Shown here one piece after another: positions 1 to 10,290 of a DNA stretch of 64,000 bases; positions within the stretch are counted from its first letter, which is position 1, and the number at the start of each line of letters is the position of its first letter. The position numbers and the translations under genes are program-made. The DNA comes from Halomonas sp. Bachu 37 (GTDB lineage: Bacteria; Pseudomonadota; Gammaproteobacteria; Pseudomonadales; Halomonadaceae). Under the pieces are notes generated by a model. That model did no database searches and was not told the origin of the DNA. It saw nothing but the letters and a program-made list of their open reading frames with translations. The DNA is taken from the NCBI RefSeq assembly GCF_039691755.1, contig NZ_CP137552.1, forward strand, positions 1,240,001 through 1,304,000, given 5' to 3'.

Positions 1-63
1 GGTCTGTTGCCACAAGGTACGCGCCATGCTCTGCGATGCAGAAGGTGTTGAAGGTGAAGCCAC
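1..63 (-). CDS. 5' end of an unidentified gene, cut by the window edge
   Basis: An open frame enters the window on the minus strand from a GTG at 63, with a GAGGAAG ribosome site four bases upstream. Only 21 codons are visible, ending in MARTLWQQT. A short polar lead followed by an Arg/Trp-rich stretch is what many multidrug transporters (for example MATE) show before their first helix, but 21 residues cannot identify a family. The yceI terminator lies just upstream, so the gene probably has its own promoter. The start is weakly supported. Confidence 0.3.
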   Translation of the reverse strand, partial: MASPSTPSASQSMARTLWQQT

Positions 64-105
64 ACTGCTTCCTCGGTCAATCAAAAAAACTATTGTAACG
101 GCCCG

Positions 106-137
106 AAAAAAACCACCACCCCAGTAAGGGGTGGTGG
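106..137 (-). terminator. Rho-independent terminator after yceI
   Basis: A perfect 10-bp stem (113-122 with 128-137) and a five-base loop are followed, in the minus direction, by a run of seven T. It lies 22 bases past the yceI stop codon, so it ends the b561-yceI transcript. Confidence 0.85.
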
Positions 138-159
138 CGGAAGCACGCAGTAGTGGGTG

Positions 160-744
160 TTACTGACGAATGCCTTCGAAGGTCACGTACAGTTCCAGCT
201 CGTGCATCGCTTCGGGGAAATCGCTCATGTCGATATCGTAATCGCTGAGTGTCAACATGGTGCTACCTTCAAAACCGGCGCGGTAGTTACCCCAGGGATC
301 TTCGCCTTCGCCCAGCAGCGTAACCGGCAGCTCGATTTCCTGAGTCTGGCCGTGCAGGGTGAGTTCGCCTTTCAGGGTGCCCTCGTTGTCACCCGACGGC
401 TCGAAGCCCGTCGAAGTAAACGTTGCCGTGGGGTACTCTTCGGCATTGAGGAAATCGTCGCTCAAAAGGTGACGATCGCGCTCAGCATGGTTGGTGTTCA
501 GGCTGTTGACCTGAACTTCCATTTCGACTTCGGAAGCTTCCAGGTCTTCGGGATCGTAATGGAAGCTTCCGGTGAACTCTTCAAAGCTGCCCAGGATATA
601 GGAGTAACCCAGGTGGCTGATCTTAAATTGAACGAAGGCATGCTGGCCTTCCGTATCCAGGACATATTCATCTGCCTGGGCCTGGCTCAGCGGAACCAGC
701 ATGGCGGAAGCCAGTGCAGCGGCGATGGCGGTTTTCTTCAACAT
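160..744 (-). CDS. yceI: YceI family periplasmic protein
   Basis: 194 residues. A signal peptide (MLKK, then an Ala/Leu core ending near SQAQA) precedes a single YceI lipocalin-like barrel, the fold that binds isoprenoid-type lipids in family members. The hallmark segment LNAEEYPTATF lies mid-protein. The start at 744 has AAGGAG seven bases upstream; an in-frame start 33 bases further upstream would spoil the signal peptide. It follows the cytochrome b561 gene on the same strand with a 78-base gap, the arrangement known for E. coli yceJ-yceI. The true ligand is unknown. Confidence 0.93.
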   Translation of the reverse strand: MLKKTAIAAALASAMLVPLSQAQADEYVLDTEGQHAFVQFKISHLGYSYILGSFEEFTGSFHYDPEDLEASEVEMEVQVNSLNTNHAERDRHLLSDDFLNAEEYPTATFTSTGFEPSGDNEGTLKGELTLHGQTQEIELPVTLLGEGEDPWGNYRAGFEGSTMLTLSDYDIDMSDFPEAMHELELYVTFEGIRQ

Positions 745-822
745 AGTCGTTTCTCCTTGGTGCGTGGTAACAATCACGTCGGCTTTTACAACCGTACGCT
801 GAAAAACTTCACGATACTGGGA

Positions 823-1371
823 TCAACCGGAGCGCTTTGGCTTGAGCATCCGAGTCAATGTGTCGTGATGATCGATATAATGATGTTTCAGAGCAGCCAG
901 GGCATGACCTGCCGCCAGCAGCATGAGCAGCAACGCGGCATACCAATGGATGTTACCCGCGATAGTCGCCTGGTTGGGCAAGTCACTGGCCAGGGCCGGC
1001 ACGTCGAACCAGCCGAAAACGCTGACCCCACGGCCTTTGGCTGTGGAAATCAAGTAACCGCTCACCATGACCACGAGCAAAAGCACATAAAGCGCAATAT
1101 GACCGATATGGGCCGCAACCTTCTCCAGAGGCTTACCTTGCGCCCGAGGGGTGGGCTGCAGGAGCCGCCAACCGATTCTGAACAAGGTAGCGAAGAGAAG
1201 CAGCAAGCCGATGGAGCGGTGCCACCAGGGTGCCAGGTTATACCAGGCGTCATAATAGCCCAGACCGATCATCCACCAACCGAGAATAAACAGACCGATA
1301 ATGACGATGGCACTCAGCCAGTGCAGCAGGATACTGACGATTCCCCAACTCATGTGCGTATTCCGCCACAT
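823..1371 (-). CDS. yceJ: Cytochrome b561 family membrane protein
   Basis: 182 residues with four hydrophobic helices. Histidines suited to binding two b-type haems sit at about residues 17 (LLHWLSA), 51 (WWHRS), 142 (NIHWY) and 156 (AAGHAL). Members shuttle electrons between quinol and periplasmic partners. I chose the ATG at 1371, which has GAGGTGG upstream; an in-frame GTG three codons earlier is possible. yceI follows 78 bases later and the two are probably cotranscribed, as in other Gammaproteobacteria. The partner electron donor cannot be told from the sequence. Confidence 0.92.
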   Translation of the reverse strand: MWRNTHMSWGIVSILLHWLSAIVIIGLFILGWWMIGLGYYDAWYNLAPWWHRSIGLLLLFATLFRIGWRLLQPTPRAQGKPLEKVAAHIGHIALYVLLLVVMVSGYLISTAKGRGVSVFGWFDVPALASDLPNQATIAGNIHWYAALLLMLLAAGHALAALKHHYIDHHDTLTRMLKPKRSG

Positions 1372-1538
1372 CGCTACCACCTCAAGCGCCCGGACCGGGT
1401 CTGTTTAATCAATCATTCGGGATATATGGAAGTGGAATGAGCATAACCAAAAGCCAGCGAGAAAACTGCTGAAAAAAGCAGAATCTTCCATTCGTAAAAA
1501 ACGTCGATTACTCGAATCGAGCTGGCAAGGAGGTGGGT

Positions 1539-1577
1539 AAAAACCCGCTTGGACGGGGCTTCAATGAACTCGCCCCG
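1539..1577 (-). terminator. Possible terminator after metZ
   Basis: Read leftward there is a CGGGGC...GCCCCG stem (1554-1577) with a 12-base loop. It overlaps a short CCCG/CGGG stem that is followed directly by five T. The stem with the T run is only 4 bp, so this is a weak call; it lies 36 bases past the metZ stop. Confidence 0.35.
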
Positions 1578-1612
1578 ACCGGGTGAAATGAAAGGTTATA
1601 AAGGATAGTGCG

Positions 1613-2809
1613 TCAAGCCATCAAGGCATCGAGTCCTCTGGCCAGGTCGCGTTGGATATCATCGATATCTTCCAGCCCAACCGCGACTCTGATCAACCCT
1701 TCGCTGATTCCCGCCGCCTGCTTCTGCTCGACAGAGAGTCGCCCATGAGTGGTCGTGCCGGGGTGGGTAATGGTGGACTTCACATCACCCAGATTGCCGG
1801 TTATCGAAAGCAGTCGTGTCGCGTCGATGACACTCCAGGCGCCGGCTTGGCCTCCCACGACCTCGAACCCCAGCACGGCTCCGAATCCCCGCTGTTGCCG
1901 CTTGGCCAGGTCATGCTGAGGATGAGACGGCAGGCCGCTGTAATAGACCTTTTCCACGGCGGGATGAGAGTCCAGCCACTGGGCAAGAAGCAGAGCGTTC
2001 TGGCCATGGGCATTCATCCGCAACGACAGGGTTTCCAAGCCCTTGGTGAAAATCCAGGCGTTGAACGGGCTCAGGCAAGGCCCGCAGGTACGCACCACAC
2101 CGAAAACCTCTTCCAGCAATTGGTGCTTGCCGACGATGGCGCCTCCTATCGCACGGCCCTGGCCGTCGAGATACTTGGTTGCCGAGTGGATGACCAGATC
2201 CGCTCCCAACGCCAGCGGACGCTGAAGTGAGGGGGTCAGAAAACAGTTGTCGATGGCCAGCAGCGCATCATGACGATGGGCGACGCAGGCCAGCGCCTCG
2301 ATATCCACCACTTCAGAGAGCGGATTGGAGGGCGTTTCGGCAAACAGCAAGCGCGTTTGCGGCGTGATGGCCGCTTCCCAGGCTTCCACGCTGGAAAGCT
2401 CCACGTAGCGCGTGGTAATACCGAACTTGCCCAGGTACTTGTCGAAAAGACTGACGGTGGAGCCGAACAACGAACGCGACGCCAGTATCTCGTCGCCACT
2501 TTTCAGCAGAGCCAGCGCGGTAGATAGAATAGCCGCCATGCCCGAACTCGTGGCGATACAGCGTTCGCCGCCCTCCAGAGCCGCCAGGCGACGCTCGAAG
2601 GTATGTACCGTCGGATTGGTGAATCGCGAATAGATATTGCCGGGTTCTTCCCCGTTGAACTTCCGTGCGGCTTCCGCCGCACTGCCGTAGACGAAGCTCG
2701 AGGTGGGGAAGATTGGCTCCGAATGCTCCTGCTCGAACGTTCGCTCGTGCCCGGCCCGAATCGCCAGGGTCTCAAGCGACCAATTGTCGGGGCTGTGTTG
2801 ATCCTGCAT
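1613..2809 (-). CDS. metZ: O-succinylhomoserine sulfhydrylase
   Basis: 398 residues, a PLP enzyme of the Cys/Met metabolism family. It makes homocysteine directly from O-succinylhomoserine and sulfide, bypassing cystathionine. The PLP-binding lysine is in SATKYLDGQGR (about residue 212), and the family signature GNIYSRFTNPT is near residue 57. The start is the ATG at 2809, with AGGAAG seven bases upstream; an in-frame GTG two codons earlier lies too close to that site. purF ends 11 bases before it. The cvpA-purF-metZ order is that of Pseudomonas, which favours MetZ over MetB or MetY. Confidence 0.93.
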   Translation of the reverse strand: MQDQHSPDNWSLETLAIRAGHERTFEQEHSEPIFPTSSFVYGSAAEAARKFNGEEPGNIYSRFTNPTVHTFERRLAALEGGERCIATSSGMAAILSTALALLKSGDEILASRSLFGSTVSLFDKYLGKFGITTRYVELSSVEAWEAAITPQTRLLFAETPSNPLSEVVDIEALACVAHRHDALLAIDNCFLTPSLQRPLALGADLVIHSATKYLDGQGRAIGGAIVGKHQLLEEVFGVVRTCGPCLSPFNAWIFTKGLETLSLRMNAHGQNALLLAQWLDSHPAVEKVYYSGLPSHPQHDLAKRQQRGFGAVLGFEVVGGQAGAWSVIDATRLLSITGNLGDVKSTITHPGTTTHGRLSVEQKQAAGISEGLIRVAVGLEDIDDIQRDLARGLDALMA

Positions 2810-2820
2810 ATACACTCTTC

Positions 2821-4338
2821 CTAGTCGAGGTCATCGTCCTGGTTGTGCATGTCCACCAGAGCATGGTCGCCGGCGCTGTTCTCCTTGGCGGCGTCGTTGC
2901 GGCTGGCTTCCAGTGCTGCCAGATAGGCATCGTCGATGTCGCCGGTGACATAGTTGCCATCGAAAACCGAGCAGTCGAATGTGGTCAACTCGGGATTCAC
3001 TTCGCGACAAGCCGCCTTCAGGTCTTCCAGATCCTGGTAAAAGATGCGATCCGCGCCGATCAAGTCTCCCACTTCTGCCTCGCTTCGGCCGTGTGCGATC
3101 AGCTCGCTGGCGGCGGGCATATCGATACCGTAGACATTGGGAAAGCGAACCGGAGGCGCCGCGGAGGCGAAATAGACCTTGCGAGCTCCAGCTTCACGCG
3201 CCATCTGGATGATCTGCTTGCAGGTGGTGCCGCGGACGATGGAGTCGTCCACCAGCAGCACGTTCTTGTCCTTGAACTCGACATCGATGGCATTGAGCTT
3301 CTGACGCACGGATTTCTTGCGCTGGGTCTGCCCGGGCATGATGAAGGTGCGCCCGATGTAGCGATTCTTCATGAAGCCTTCGCGATACGTCACGCCAAGG
3401 TGCTGGGCCATTTCCAGTGCCGAGGTCCGTGAGGTGTCGGGAATGGGAATGACCACATCGATATCGTGGTCCGGCCACTCGTTCATGATGCGATCGCCCA
3501 GCTTGCGGCCCATCTCCATCCGCGTACCGTAGACATAGGCGCCATCCAGAAGGGAATCCGGTCGTGCCAGGTAGACATGCTCGAATATGCACGAAGCAAG
3601 CTCCGGGCGGTCGGCACAAACCTGAGTGTGTACGTTGCCCTCCATGTCGACGAAAATCGCTTCACCCGGGGCGATATCGCGCGCCAGCTCGAAACCGCCG
3701 ACATCCAGCGCCACGGATTCGGAAGCGATCATTACTTCCTGGCCGGCGCCCTGATCGCGAGTGCCGAACACCACCGGACGAATGCCGTGGGGATCGCGGA
3801 ACGAGACCATGCCGAAGCCGTTGATGATGGCAACGGCGGCGTACCCGCCCTTGCAGCGCCGATGGACCCGGCGTACCGCGTCGAATATATCTTCCGCCTC
3901 GAGATGCAGTCCCTGCTTGCCCAGCTCATGGGCGAAGACATTGAGCAGCACCTCGGAATCCGAACTGGTATTGATATGGCGAAGGTCGGTCGTGAACAAC
4001 TCCTGCTTCAGCTGTTCGGAGTTGGTCAAATTGCCGTTATGCGCCAGGGCAATGCCGTACGGAGAGTTGACATAAAACGGTTGGGATTCCGCCTCGCTGG
4101 AAGACCCCGCAGTGGGATAACGCACATGGCCGATACCGAGATTACCTTTCAAACGAGCCATATGACGAGTATGGAATACATCACGCACCAGTCCGTTGCT
4201 CTTGCGCAACAGAAAACGTCCCTCGTTCCAGGTCATCATGCCGGCAGCATCCTGGCCGCGATGTTGAAGCACCGTCAGGGCATCGTAGATCCCCTGATTC
4301 ACCGCTTGCTTGGCCAGAAGGCCTACGATACCGCACAT
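2821..4338 (-). CDS. purF: Amidophosphoribosyltransferase
   Basis: 505 residues, full length. It catalyses the first committed step of purine synthesis: glutamine plus PRPP gives phosphoribosylamine. The protein begins MCGIVG, so Cys2 becomes the N-terminal nucleophile of the glutaminase domain once Met is removed. The C-terminal phosphoribosyltransferase half carries the PRPP loop [12 protein letters not shown] near residue 365. The start at 4338 has GAGGTAAC upstream. cvpA precedes it by about 100 bases and metZ follows by 11, so it sits in the middle of a long leftward operon. Confidence 0.97.
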   Translation of the reverse strand: MCGIVGLLAKQAVNQGIYDALTVLQHRGQDAAGMMTWNEGRFLLRKSNGLVRDVFHTRHMARLKGNLGIGHVRYPTAGSSSEAESQPFYVNSPYGIALAHNGNLTNSEQLKQELFTTDLRHINTSSDSEVLLNVFAHELGKQGLHLEAEDIFDAVRRVHRRCKGGYAAVAIINGFGMVSFRDPHGIRPVVFGTRDQGAGQEVMIASESVALDVGGFELARDIAPGEAIFVDMEGNVHTQVCADRPELASCIFEHVYLARPDSLLDGAYVYGTRMEMGRKLGDRIMNEWPDHDIDVVIPIPDTSRTSALEMAQHLGVTYREGFMKNRYIGRTFIMPGQTQRKKSVRQKLNAIDVEFKDKNVLLVDDSIVRGTTCKQIIQMAREAGARKVYFASAAPPVRFPNVYGIDMPAASELIAHGRSEAEVGDLIGADRIFYQDLEDLKAACREVNPELTTFDCSVFDGNYVTGDIDDAYLAALEASRNDAAKENSAGDHALVDMHNQDDDLD

Positions 4339-4441
4339 TACAGTTACCTCGCTTGAGACGACGACCCACGGCCGTTAGTCAATAAACACTAGGTGAAGCC
4401 AAGAAGCGAAGACGCCTTTGCCGTTCGCTGCAAGGGTTACA

Positions 4442-4987
4442 TCAATCGGACTGTCGGCGAAATTCGGGTAGCTTGACCCCTTGAAAGGAATCGGGAGCCT
4501 GGGGCAATTCCCGCTCCCATTCATCCAGCTGGCTCAAGGCCCAATCGCGCAATTGCATGAAACTGGGACGCAACTGGGCGTTCTCCCACGCTTCCAGTTG
4601 CGCCAACGGCGTCAGTCCTATCAGAACCGTCACGACCAGCAGAATGGCGGCGCCTCTAGCGGCACCGAAAGCCGAACCCGCTATGCGATTCAACAGCCCC
4701 ATGCCGACCCATTCGACAGCGGCATGCACCAGACGAATCACGATTCCGCAAATCAGGATTACTGCGAAAATCACCAGAATGAAGGCCAGCACCAGGCGGG
4801 CATCGTTATTGTCGATGAACCCGCTCATCACATCTGCGACCGGCTGGGCCAGCACCCTTGCCGCCAGCAGAGCGACGACCCACGCCGCCAGGCCCAACGC
4901 CTCGCGTACCAGGCCACGGACGAACCCCGCCAGCATGGAGAGCGACAATACCGCCAGGAAGACGGCATCAATCCAGGTCAATGCCAT
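4442..4987 (-). CDS. cvpA: CvpA family inner-membrane protein
   Basis: 181 residues with four predicted membrane helices, beginning MALTWIDAVFLAVLSLSM and containing the family's GFVRGLVREALGL stretch. CvpA is needed for colicin V production in E. coli and is linked to envelope stress tolerance elsewhere; its biochemical role is not settled. The start is the ATG at 4987, two bases after the dedD stop, so translation is probably coupled. The dedD-cvpA-purF order is widely conserved in Gammaproteobacteria. Confidence 0.92.
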   Translation of the reverse strand: MALTWIDAVFLAVLSLSMLAGFVRGLVREALGLAAWVVALLAARVLAQPVADVMSGFIDNNDARLVLAFILVIFAVILICGIVIRLVHAAVEWVGMGLLNRIAGSAFGAARGAAILLVVTVLIGLTPLAQLEAWENAQLRPSFMQLRDWALSQLDEWERELPQAPDSFQGVKLPEFRRQSD

Positions 4988-4989
4988 GC

Positions 4990-5706
4990 TCAATCTCTCA
5001 CTCGAACCAATAACCCTTGCACGTTGACCCGTTGCTTCACCTCGAGCATGGCGCTCTCGCCTTGCTCGGCGGTGGCAAATGGTCCGACATAGACGGTGGT
5101 CAAGTTATTGTCGCGGGGACGTTGGTAGACACTGAAGCCCTGCTCCTCGAGCTGCTCGCTCAAGCGCTGGGCATTGGCGGCTTCGCCGAAGCTACCCACC
5201 TGCACTGTCCACTCGCCATCCGCTGCTGCTGCCGTGCTTGGTGAAGAAGCCGTGTTTGATGAAGCAGTCTCTTGCGATTCTGACTGTGATGCCGCAATGA
5301 CGTCCGCAATGGGGTCATCGCTGGCTGGGGAGGCGGGTTGCTCGACGGCATCGGGCTCACCTTGCCTCTGTGACTCAGGCGATGCCGACGGTGCTTCCGA
5401 TTCGGCTGTTTCGTCGACTTGCGGCTCTCGAGGCATTGCGTCGATCGACGGAATATTCACCGCCACGTCCTGGTCGAATGAGGATTGACCGCGCTCTTCC
5501 TCGCTCAAGCCGTCGCGCACGGAGTCGGGCATGGTCGGCTCTGGAACGTCACGCCGGTCCACTTCGATGGGTTGCTGGATGGTAAAGTTAGGTTGCGGCC
5601 TATCCTCCCGTGGCGCCGGATCGCTCATCAGCCATGGGATGGTAATGGCAAGTACTGCCAAAAGGATCACGATTCCGCTGACACGCTCAGTCATGCCGTA
5701 TTTCAT
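4990..5706 (-). CDS. dedD: DedD-like SPOR-domain protein
   Basis: 238 residues. A short cytoplasmic lead and one membrane helix (about 9-26) are followed by a long low-complexity Ser/Glu/Pro/Ala linker and a C-terminal SPOR domain from about residue 165 (GEWTVQVGSFGEAANAQRL to the end). SPOR domains bind glycan strands stripped of stem peptides, which recruits such proteins to the division septum. The start has GGGAGAA upstream and overlaps the end of folC by 20 bases. The family position between folC and cvpA matches E. coli dedD. Confidence 0.9.
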   Translation of the reverse strand: MKYGMTERVSGIVILLAVLAITIPWLMSDPAPREDRPQPNFTIQQPIEVDRRDVPEPTMPDSVRDGLSEEERGQSSFDQDVAVNIPSIDAMPREPQVDETAESEAPSASPESQRQGEPDAVEQPASPASDDPIADVIAASQSESQETASSNTASSPSTAAAADGEWTVQVGSFGEAANAQRLSEQLEEQGFSVYQRPRDNNLTTVYVGPFATAEQGESAMLEVKQRVNVQGLLVRVRD

Positions 5707-7009
5707 AACATTCTCCCTCGCGTGGCGTTACCGCCTGGGGCAACGGCATTGCCAGCAATTCGGTCACAGTGAGAAATGAGCCGGTTGCCAACACCCGATC
5801 CGTATCGGCAAGCCTGTCGCCGATCCATCGTGCGCCCGCGGCCGGTGAAACCGCCGTAGCTGCTACCTCTATGCCGAACCGGCCAAGTCGGTGCGCCAGA
5901 TCGTCGGCATCGCGTCCGCGCTCACCCGCCAGGCTCACGCATACCCAATCGGTTACCACCGGAAGCAATGCCTCGATAACGCCATCGGCGTCCTTGTCCG
6001 CCAGCATTCCCAAGAGCCCCCAGGTTCTGCCGCGGCAGGCCTGGCTTGCCAGGCGCCCGGCGACATAACCGGCGGCATGCGGGTTGTGGCCGACATCGAG
6101 GCACCACTGCCCAATCCACTGCATCCGCCCGGGCAGCGAAACCTGCTCGAACGCGGTTCGACAGAGCGCCGCTTCCAGGGGAACTCGGCACAGCGCCAAG
6201 GCCTGGAGAGCGGTGGCGGCATTATCTCGCGGCAAGCCGGGATCGGGAAGGGCCGCGAGCGACTGCCCCGCTTCACGCCCCACCCAGGTCCAGCAATCAT
6301 TATTGCCAGCATCATGCTGAAATGCCTCACCCAGCGCATACACCGGCGCGCCGAGCGCATCGGCGCACTGGCGAACGCTTTCCGGCAACGACCGGCTACC
6401 CAGCACCACCGGGCTTCCGGCGCGAAAGATGCCGGCCTTCTCGCGACCTATCTGCTCGATATCGGTGCCCAGGAAAGCCGCATGGTCGTGAGCGATGGTG
6501 GTAACTATCGCCACGTCGGCATCGATCAGGTTAACCGCATCCAGACGCCCGCCCAGACCGACTTCCAGCACCACCAGGTCCAGATCCGCCTGGGCCAGAC
6601 ACCAGAGGGCGCAAAGCGTTCCGGCTTCAAAGTAGGTCAGGCTGACGGCGGGAAACGCCAGACGCGCCTGCTCGACCTGACAAAAACCCGCCACCAGTTG
6701 GGCATCGGACGCCGGGACCCGGTTGAAGCAGACACGCTCGTTGTAACGCAGCAGGTGCGGGGACGTGTAGGTGCCGACCTTCAAACCATGAACCTCGGCC
6801 ACCGCCGCCAGCATCGCCACCGTGGAGCCCTTGCCGTTGGTTCCCGCAACGGTCACGACAGGCACGGTAAAGGCGTTACGTTCCAGCCCCATGCGTGCCG
6901 CCACCTCGGCGACACGCTCCAGGCCCATATCGATGCCCACCGGATGCAATGTTTCAAGATGATGCAGCCATGCATCCAGAGTTTCGGGCATTTTCCTGAT
7001 TTCAGCCAT
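5687..7009 (-). CDS. folC: Bifunctional dihydrofolate / folylpolyglutamate synthase
   Basis: About 440 residues. It adds glutamate to dihydropteroate (making dihydrofolate) and further glutamates to folates. The ATP-binding loop GTNGKGST is at residues 56-63, and the folate-loop region [13 protein letters not shown] follows. The start is uncertain. ATG 7009 overlaps the accD stop by eight bases and suggests coupling. A second in-frame ATG at 6991 has AGGA only two bases upstream, which is too close. The frame stays open further upstream inside accD, but that part has no family resemblance. Confidence 0.93.
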   Translation of the reverse strand: MAEIRKMPETLDAWLHHLETLHPVGIDMGLERVAEVAARMGLERNAFTVPVVTVAGTNGKGSTVAMLAAVAEVHGLKVGTYTSPHLLRYNERVCFNRVPASDAQLVAGFCQVEQARLAFPAVSLTYFEAGTLCALWCLAQADLDLVVLEVGLGGRLDAVNLIDADVAIVTTIAHDHAAFLGTDIEQIGREKAGIFRAGSPVVLGSRSLPESVRQCADALGAPVYALGEAFQHDAGNNDCWTWVGREAGQSLAALPDPGLPRDNAATALQALALCRVPLEAALCRTAFEQVSLPGRMQWIGQWCLDVGHNPHAAGYVAGRLASQACRGRTWGLLGMLADKDADGVIEALLPVVTDWVCVSLAGERGRDADDLAHRLGRFGIEVAATAVSPAAGARWIGDRLADTDRVLATGSFLTVTELLAMPLPQAVTPREGECYEIRHD

Positions 7010-8045
7010 TACGCGGTGTTTCACCGGTAACGTGATCGCGATCCTCTTCCTGCCATTCGTCTTCAAGCGCTTCGTCGGCAAGACCTGTCGATGCGGCATC
7101 CGCCTCGGCGGCAATGGCGGGTTCATCCACCACGGGCTCGGTGCTGCCGGTTTCCTCAACGACCTCTTCCGCCACGACTGATTCAAGTGCCGGCTGGTGG
7201 GTCAGCTTGCGCAGGACACCACCGATACGTGAACGCATCTCGTGACGATGCACGATCATGTCGACGGTGCCATGTTCCAGCAGGAATTCGCTGCGCTGGA
7301 AACCTTCGGGAAGCGTTTCCCGCACCGTCTGCTCGATCACTCGCGGCCCGGCGAAGCCGATCAAGGCATTGGGCTCGGCCACGTTCAGATCGCCAAGCAT
7401 GGCCAGGGATGCCGAGACGCCACCGAAAACGGGGTCGGTGAGTACGGAAATGTAGGGCACGCCTTGCTGCTTGAGCTTTTCCAGGGCAGCCGACGTCTTC
7501 GCCATCTGCATCAACGAGAACAACGCCTCCTGCATACGCGCCCCCCCGGAAGCCGCAAAACAGATCAGCGGAATGCGTTCTTCCAGGGCCAAGGCGGCGG
7601 CGCGCACGAACTTCTCGCCGACGACGGCACCCATCGAGCCACCCATGAAGGTGAATTCGAAAGCCACTACGACGACCGGCAAACCGTCCAGCTGGCCGCG
7701 CATGGCCACCAGCGCATCCTTTTCGCCGGTATCTTTCTGGGCAGCCGTGAGGCGGTCCTTGTACTTTTTCGAGTCGCGAAACTTGAGACGATCGCTCGGC
7801 TCGATTTCGCCGGCAAGCTCCTCGCGCCCGGCCTTGTCGAGGAACCAGTCGAGTCGCTTGCGTGCCGTCAAGCGCAGATGATGCTCGCACTTGGGACAAA
7901 CGCTGTGGTGCTTCTCTAGCTCGGGCAGGTAAAGCACTGCTTCGCACTTGGGGCATTTACGCCACAGGCCGTCCGGCACACTTGCGCGACGATCCTTACG
8001 CTGGATCCGCCCCATGGAGGGTACGATCTTGTCTAGCCAGCTCAT
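7002..8045 (-). CDS. accD: Acetyl-CoA carboxylase carboxyltransferase beta subunit
   Basis: 347 residues. With AccA it transfers the carboxyl group from biotin to acetyl-CoA in the first step of fatty acid synthesis. An N-terminal C4 zinc ribbon (Cys31, 34, 50, 53) is followed by the crotonase-like carboxyltransferase domain with [19 protein letters not shown]. The last 50 or so residues form an acidic Glu/Asp/Ala tail beyond the usual end of about 290-300, which is common in this lineage. It follows trpA after about 108 bases and runs into folC. Confidence 0.95.
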   Translation of the reverse strand: MSWLDKIVPSMGRIQRKDRRASVPDGLWRKCPKCEAVLYLPELEKHHSVCPKCEHHLRLTARKRLDWFLDKAGREELAGEIEPSDRLKFRDSKKYKDRLTAAQKDTGEKDALVAMRGQLDGLPVVVVAFEFTFMGGSMGAVVGEKFVRAAALALEERIPLICFAASGGARMQEALFSLMQMAKTSAALEKLKQQGVPYISVLTDPVFGGVSASLAMLGDLNVAEPNALIGFAGPRVIEQTVRETLPEGFQRSEFLLEHGTVDMIVHRHEMRSRIGGVLRKLTHQPALESVVAEEVVEETGSTEPVVDEPAIAAEADAASTGLADEALEDEWQEEDRDHVTGETPRNG

Positions 8046-8118
8046 ATCAGAAAGGCTTCCGTTTATACTGTCAGGGACGGCACCGCCAGCCCCTTGGTGT
8101 CATGAAATTAAGTTATCC

Positions 8119-8146
8119 ATGCCGCGGGCAAGAAGCCCACCGGCAT
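8119..8146 (-). terminator. Hairpin between trpA and accD
   Basis: An imperfect stem pairs 8119-8124 with 8141-8146 and, inside it, 8126-8129 with 8135-8138. No T run follows, so it may be an attenuating or mRNA-stabilising structure rather than a terminator. Confidence 0.28.
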
Positions 8147-8153
8147 GCAGTCA

Positions 8154-8966
8154 TTAGCTGCTCAACGCATCCATGGCGTGGCGCATCTCGGCCAGAACCG
8201 CCGTCAGCTGGCCGGGGATGGTTTCCGGTGTGTCGGCGTTCTCCGCGATCCGGTTGACCAGGGCGCTGCCCACGATCACACCATCAGCTACCTTCGCCAC
8301 TTCAGCCGCCGTTGCCCCATCACGAATACCGAATCCGACGCACAGCGGCAGCGAGGTAATATCCCGCAGAGGTGCGAGGCGTTTTGCGACATCGGCGGCA
8401 TTCAGCGTGGCGGCACCTGTCACGCCCTTCAACGAAACATAGTAGAGATATCCCTCTCCGTGGGCGCATATTGTAGCGGCCCGGGTATTGGAAGTGGTAG
8501 GGGCGACCAGGAAGATGGAGGCGAGCCCCCGCTCCTTGAGTATCGGCCCGAACTCATCGGCTTCTTCCGGCGGCATATCCACGGTCAACACGCCATCCAC
8601 GCCCGCTTCCTGTGCCTTGTCGGCGAATGCCTCGTATCCGATCCGTTCCACCGGGTTGAGATAACCCATCAGCACGACCGGGGTCGTGGCATCCGCCTGG
8701 CGAAATTCGCGGACCATATCAAAAAGGTGCGCTAATGTCGTGCCGTTTTTCAAGGCTCGCTCGCAGGCCTTCTGAATGACCGGGCCATCGGCCATGGGGT
8801 CGGAAAAAGGCACGCCCAATTCGATGATGTCGGCTCCCGCCTCGACCAGGGCATGCATGAAACCCACCGTGTGCGCAGGCGCCGGGTCTCCCGCAGTGAT
8901 GTAGGGGATCAGAGCCTTGCGGCCCTGGCTCTTGAGTTCAGTAAAACGTTGATCGATGCGATTCAT
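8154..8966 (-). CDS. trpA: Tryptophan synthase alpha subunit
   Basis: 270 residues, a complete TIM barrel. It splits indole-3-glycerol phosphate into indole and glyceraldehyde-3-phosphate, passing indole to TrpB. The catalytic pair is present: Glu49 in [12 protein letters not shown] and Asp60 just after. The start at 8966 has AAGGGCTC upstream and lies nine bases after the trpB stop, so the two are coupled. The trpF-trpB-trpA order matches other Halomonadaceae-type arrangements; no leader peptide or attenuator is visible upstream. Confidence 0.96.
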   Translation of the reverse strand: MNRIDQRFTELKSQGRKALIPYITAGDPAPAHTVGFMHALVEAGADIIELGVPFSDPMADGPVIQKACERALKNGTTLAHLFDMVREFRQADATTPVVLMGYLNPVERIGYEAFADKAQEAGVDGVLTVDMPPEEADEFGPILKERGLASIFLVAPTTSNTRAATICAHGEGYLYYVSLKGVTGAATLNAADVAKRLAPLRDITSLPLCVGFGIRDGATAAEVAKVADGVIVGSALVNRIAENADTPETIPGQLTAVLAEMRHAMDALSS

Positions 8967-8975
8967 GTTGAGCCC

Positions 8976-10190
8976 TTAGAATTCGACGCCGTCCAGCTTC
9001 GCCACGGTCATGATGTCCTTGTCGCCGCGCCCTGAAAGATTGACCACCAGATGCTGGTCGGGACGCATGGAGGGAGCCAATACCTTGGCGTGGGCCAGGG
9101 CGTGGGCCGATTCCAGCGCGGGCATGATGCCTTCCATGTGGGTCAGTTCACGGAATGCCTCGAGCACCTTGTCGTCGTTGGCGGACACGTAGTGGACTCG
9201 CCCCACGTCCTTCCACAAGGCATGCTCGGGGCCGACCCCGGGATAATCGAGCCCTGCGGATATCGAATGGGTATCGCTGACCTGCCCCGACTCGTCCGAC
9301 ATCAGGTAGGTCCGGTTGCCGTGCAATACACCACGCGGCGCATTGGAGGAAAGCGGCGCGGCGTGACGGCCTGTCTCGACGCCGTCGCCCCCTGCCTCGA
9401 CACCGTACATGGCCACCTCGTCATCTTCGACGAAGGGATAGAACAATCCCATGGCATTGGAGCCACCGCCGACACAGGCGATCAAGGCATCCGGAAGGCG
9501 GCCGATCTGCTCGAGCGACTGCTTGCGCGCCTCGCGCCCCACCACGGCGTTGAAGTCGCGCACCAACAACGGATAGGGATGAGGACCTGCCACGGTGCCG
9601 ATGATGTAGAAGGTATCGTCGACATTGGTGACCCAGTCGCGCAGCGCCTCATTCATGGCGTCCTTGAGCGTGCGGGTACCTGACTCCACCGGGATGACCC
9701 GGGCACCCAGCAGATGCATGCGATAGACGTTGAGTTTCTGACGCTCGACATCCGCCGCGCCCATGTAGACATCGCACTCAAGGCCCAGCCGCGCCGCCAC
9801 GGTGGCGGTCGCCACTCCGTGCTGACCGGCACCGGTTTCGGCGATGACCCGGGGCTTGCCGCTCTTCTTGGCCAGCAGTGCCTGACCGATGGTGTTGTTC
9901 ACCTTGTGCGCGCCGGTGTGGTTCAGGTCTTCCCGCTTGAGCCATATCTGCGCGCCACCCAACACCCTGGACCACCGCTCGGCATGATAGAGCGGCGACG
10001 GACGGCCGACATAATGCGCAAGGTCATAGTCGAACTCGGCCTGGAAGTCAGGATCGTCGCGAAGACTCTGGTAGGTCTTCTCCAGCTCTTCCAAGGCAAA
10101 GCTCAGGGTTTCCGAAACGAACCGGCCGCCATAAGGGCCAAAATGGCCACGTGCATCCGGCATTCGGGACAGGTCGCTGAACTTGGTCAC
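8976..10190 (-). CDS. trpB: Tryptophan synthase beta subunit
   Basis: 404 residues. It is the PLP enzyme that condenses indole with serine to give tryptophan in the alpha2-beta2 complex. The Schiff-base lysine is Lys96 in [11 protein letters not shown], and the phosphate loop [10 protein letters not shown] lies near residue 230. Translation starts at a GTG (10190) with GAGG nine bases upstream; no ATG is available at that position. trpA follows after nine bases. The 100-base gap to trpF upstream shows no clear terminator. Confidence 0.96.
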   Translation of the reverse strand: MTKFSDLSRMPDARGHFGPYGGRFVSETLSFALEELEKTYQSLRDDPDFQAEFDYDLAHYVGRPSPLYHAERWSRVLGGAQIWLKREDLNHTGAHKVNNTIGQALLAKKSGKPRVIAETGAGQHGVATATVAARLGLECDVYMGAADVERQKLNVYRMHLLGARVIPVESGTRTLKDAMNEALRDWVTNVDDTFYIIGTVAGPHPYPLLVRDFNAVVGREARKQSLEQIGRLPDALIACVGGGSNAMGLFYPFVEDDEVAMYGVEAGGDGVETGRHAAPLSSNAPRGVLHGNRTYLMSDESGQVSDTHSISAGLDYPGVGPEHALWKDVGRVHYVSANDDKVLEAFRELTHMEGIMPALESAHALAHAKVLAPSMRPDQHLVVNLSGRGDKDIMTVAKLDGVEF

Positions 10191-10290
10191 AGGAATACCT
10201 CACAGGATCGCCAGAACAGGCAGATAAATGAATAAGCAGATAAACAAGCGGCTTGCCGACGGCTCACCGAAGCGCTTACGTAAAGGATTT

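Noticed and set aside
157..1440. A 427-codon plus-strand open frame
   Set aside because: It runs antisense to yceI and the cytochrome b561 gene, whose families, ribosome sites and terminator are clear; it has no family features.
3466..4356. A 296-codon plus-strand open frame
   Set aside because: Antisense to purF, whose Cys2 and PRPP loop are intact.
5891..7030. A 379-codon plus-strand open frame
   Set aside because: Antisense to folC, which has the GTNGKGS loop; the plus-strand protein resembles nothing.
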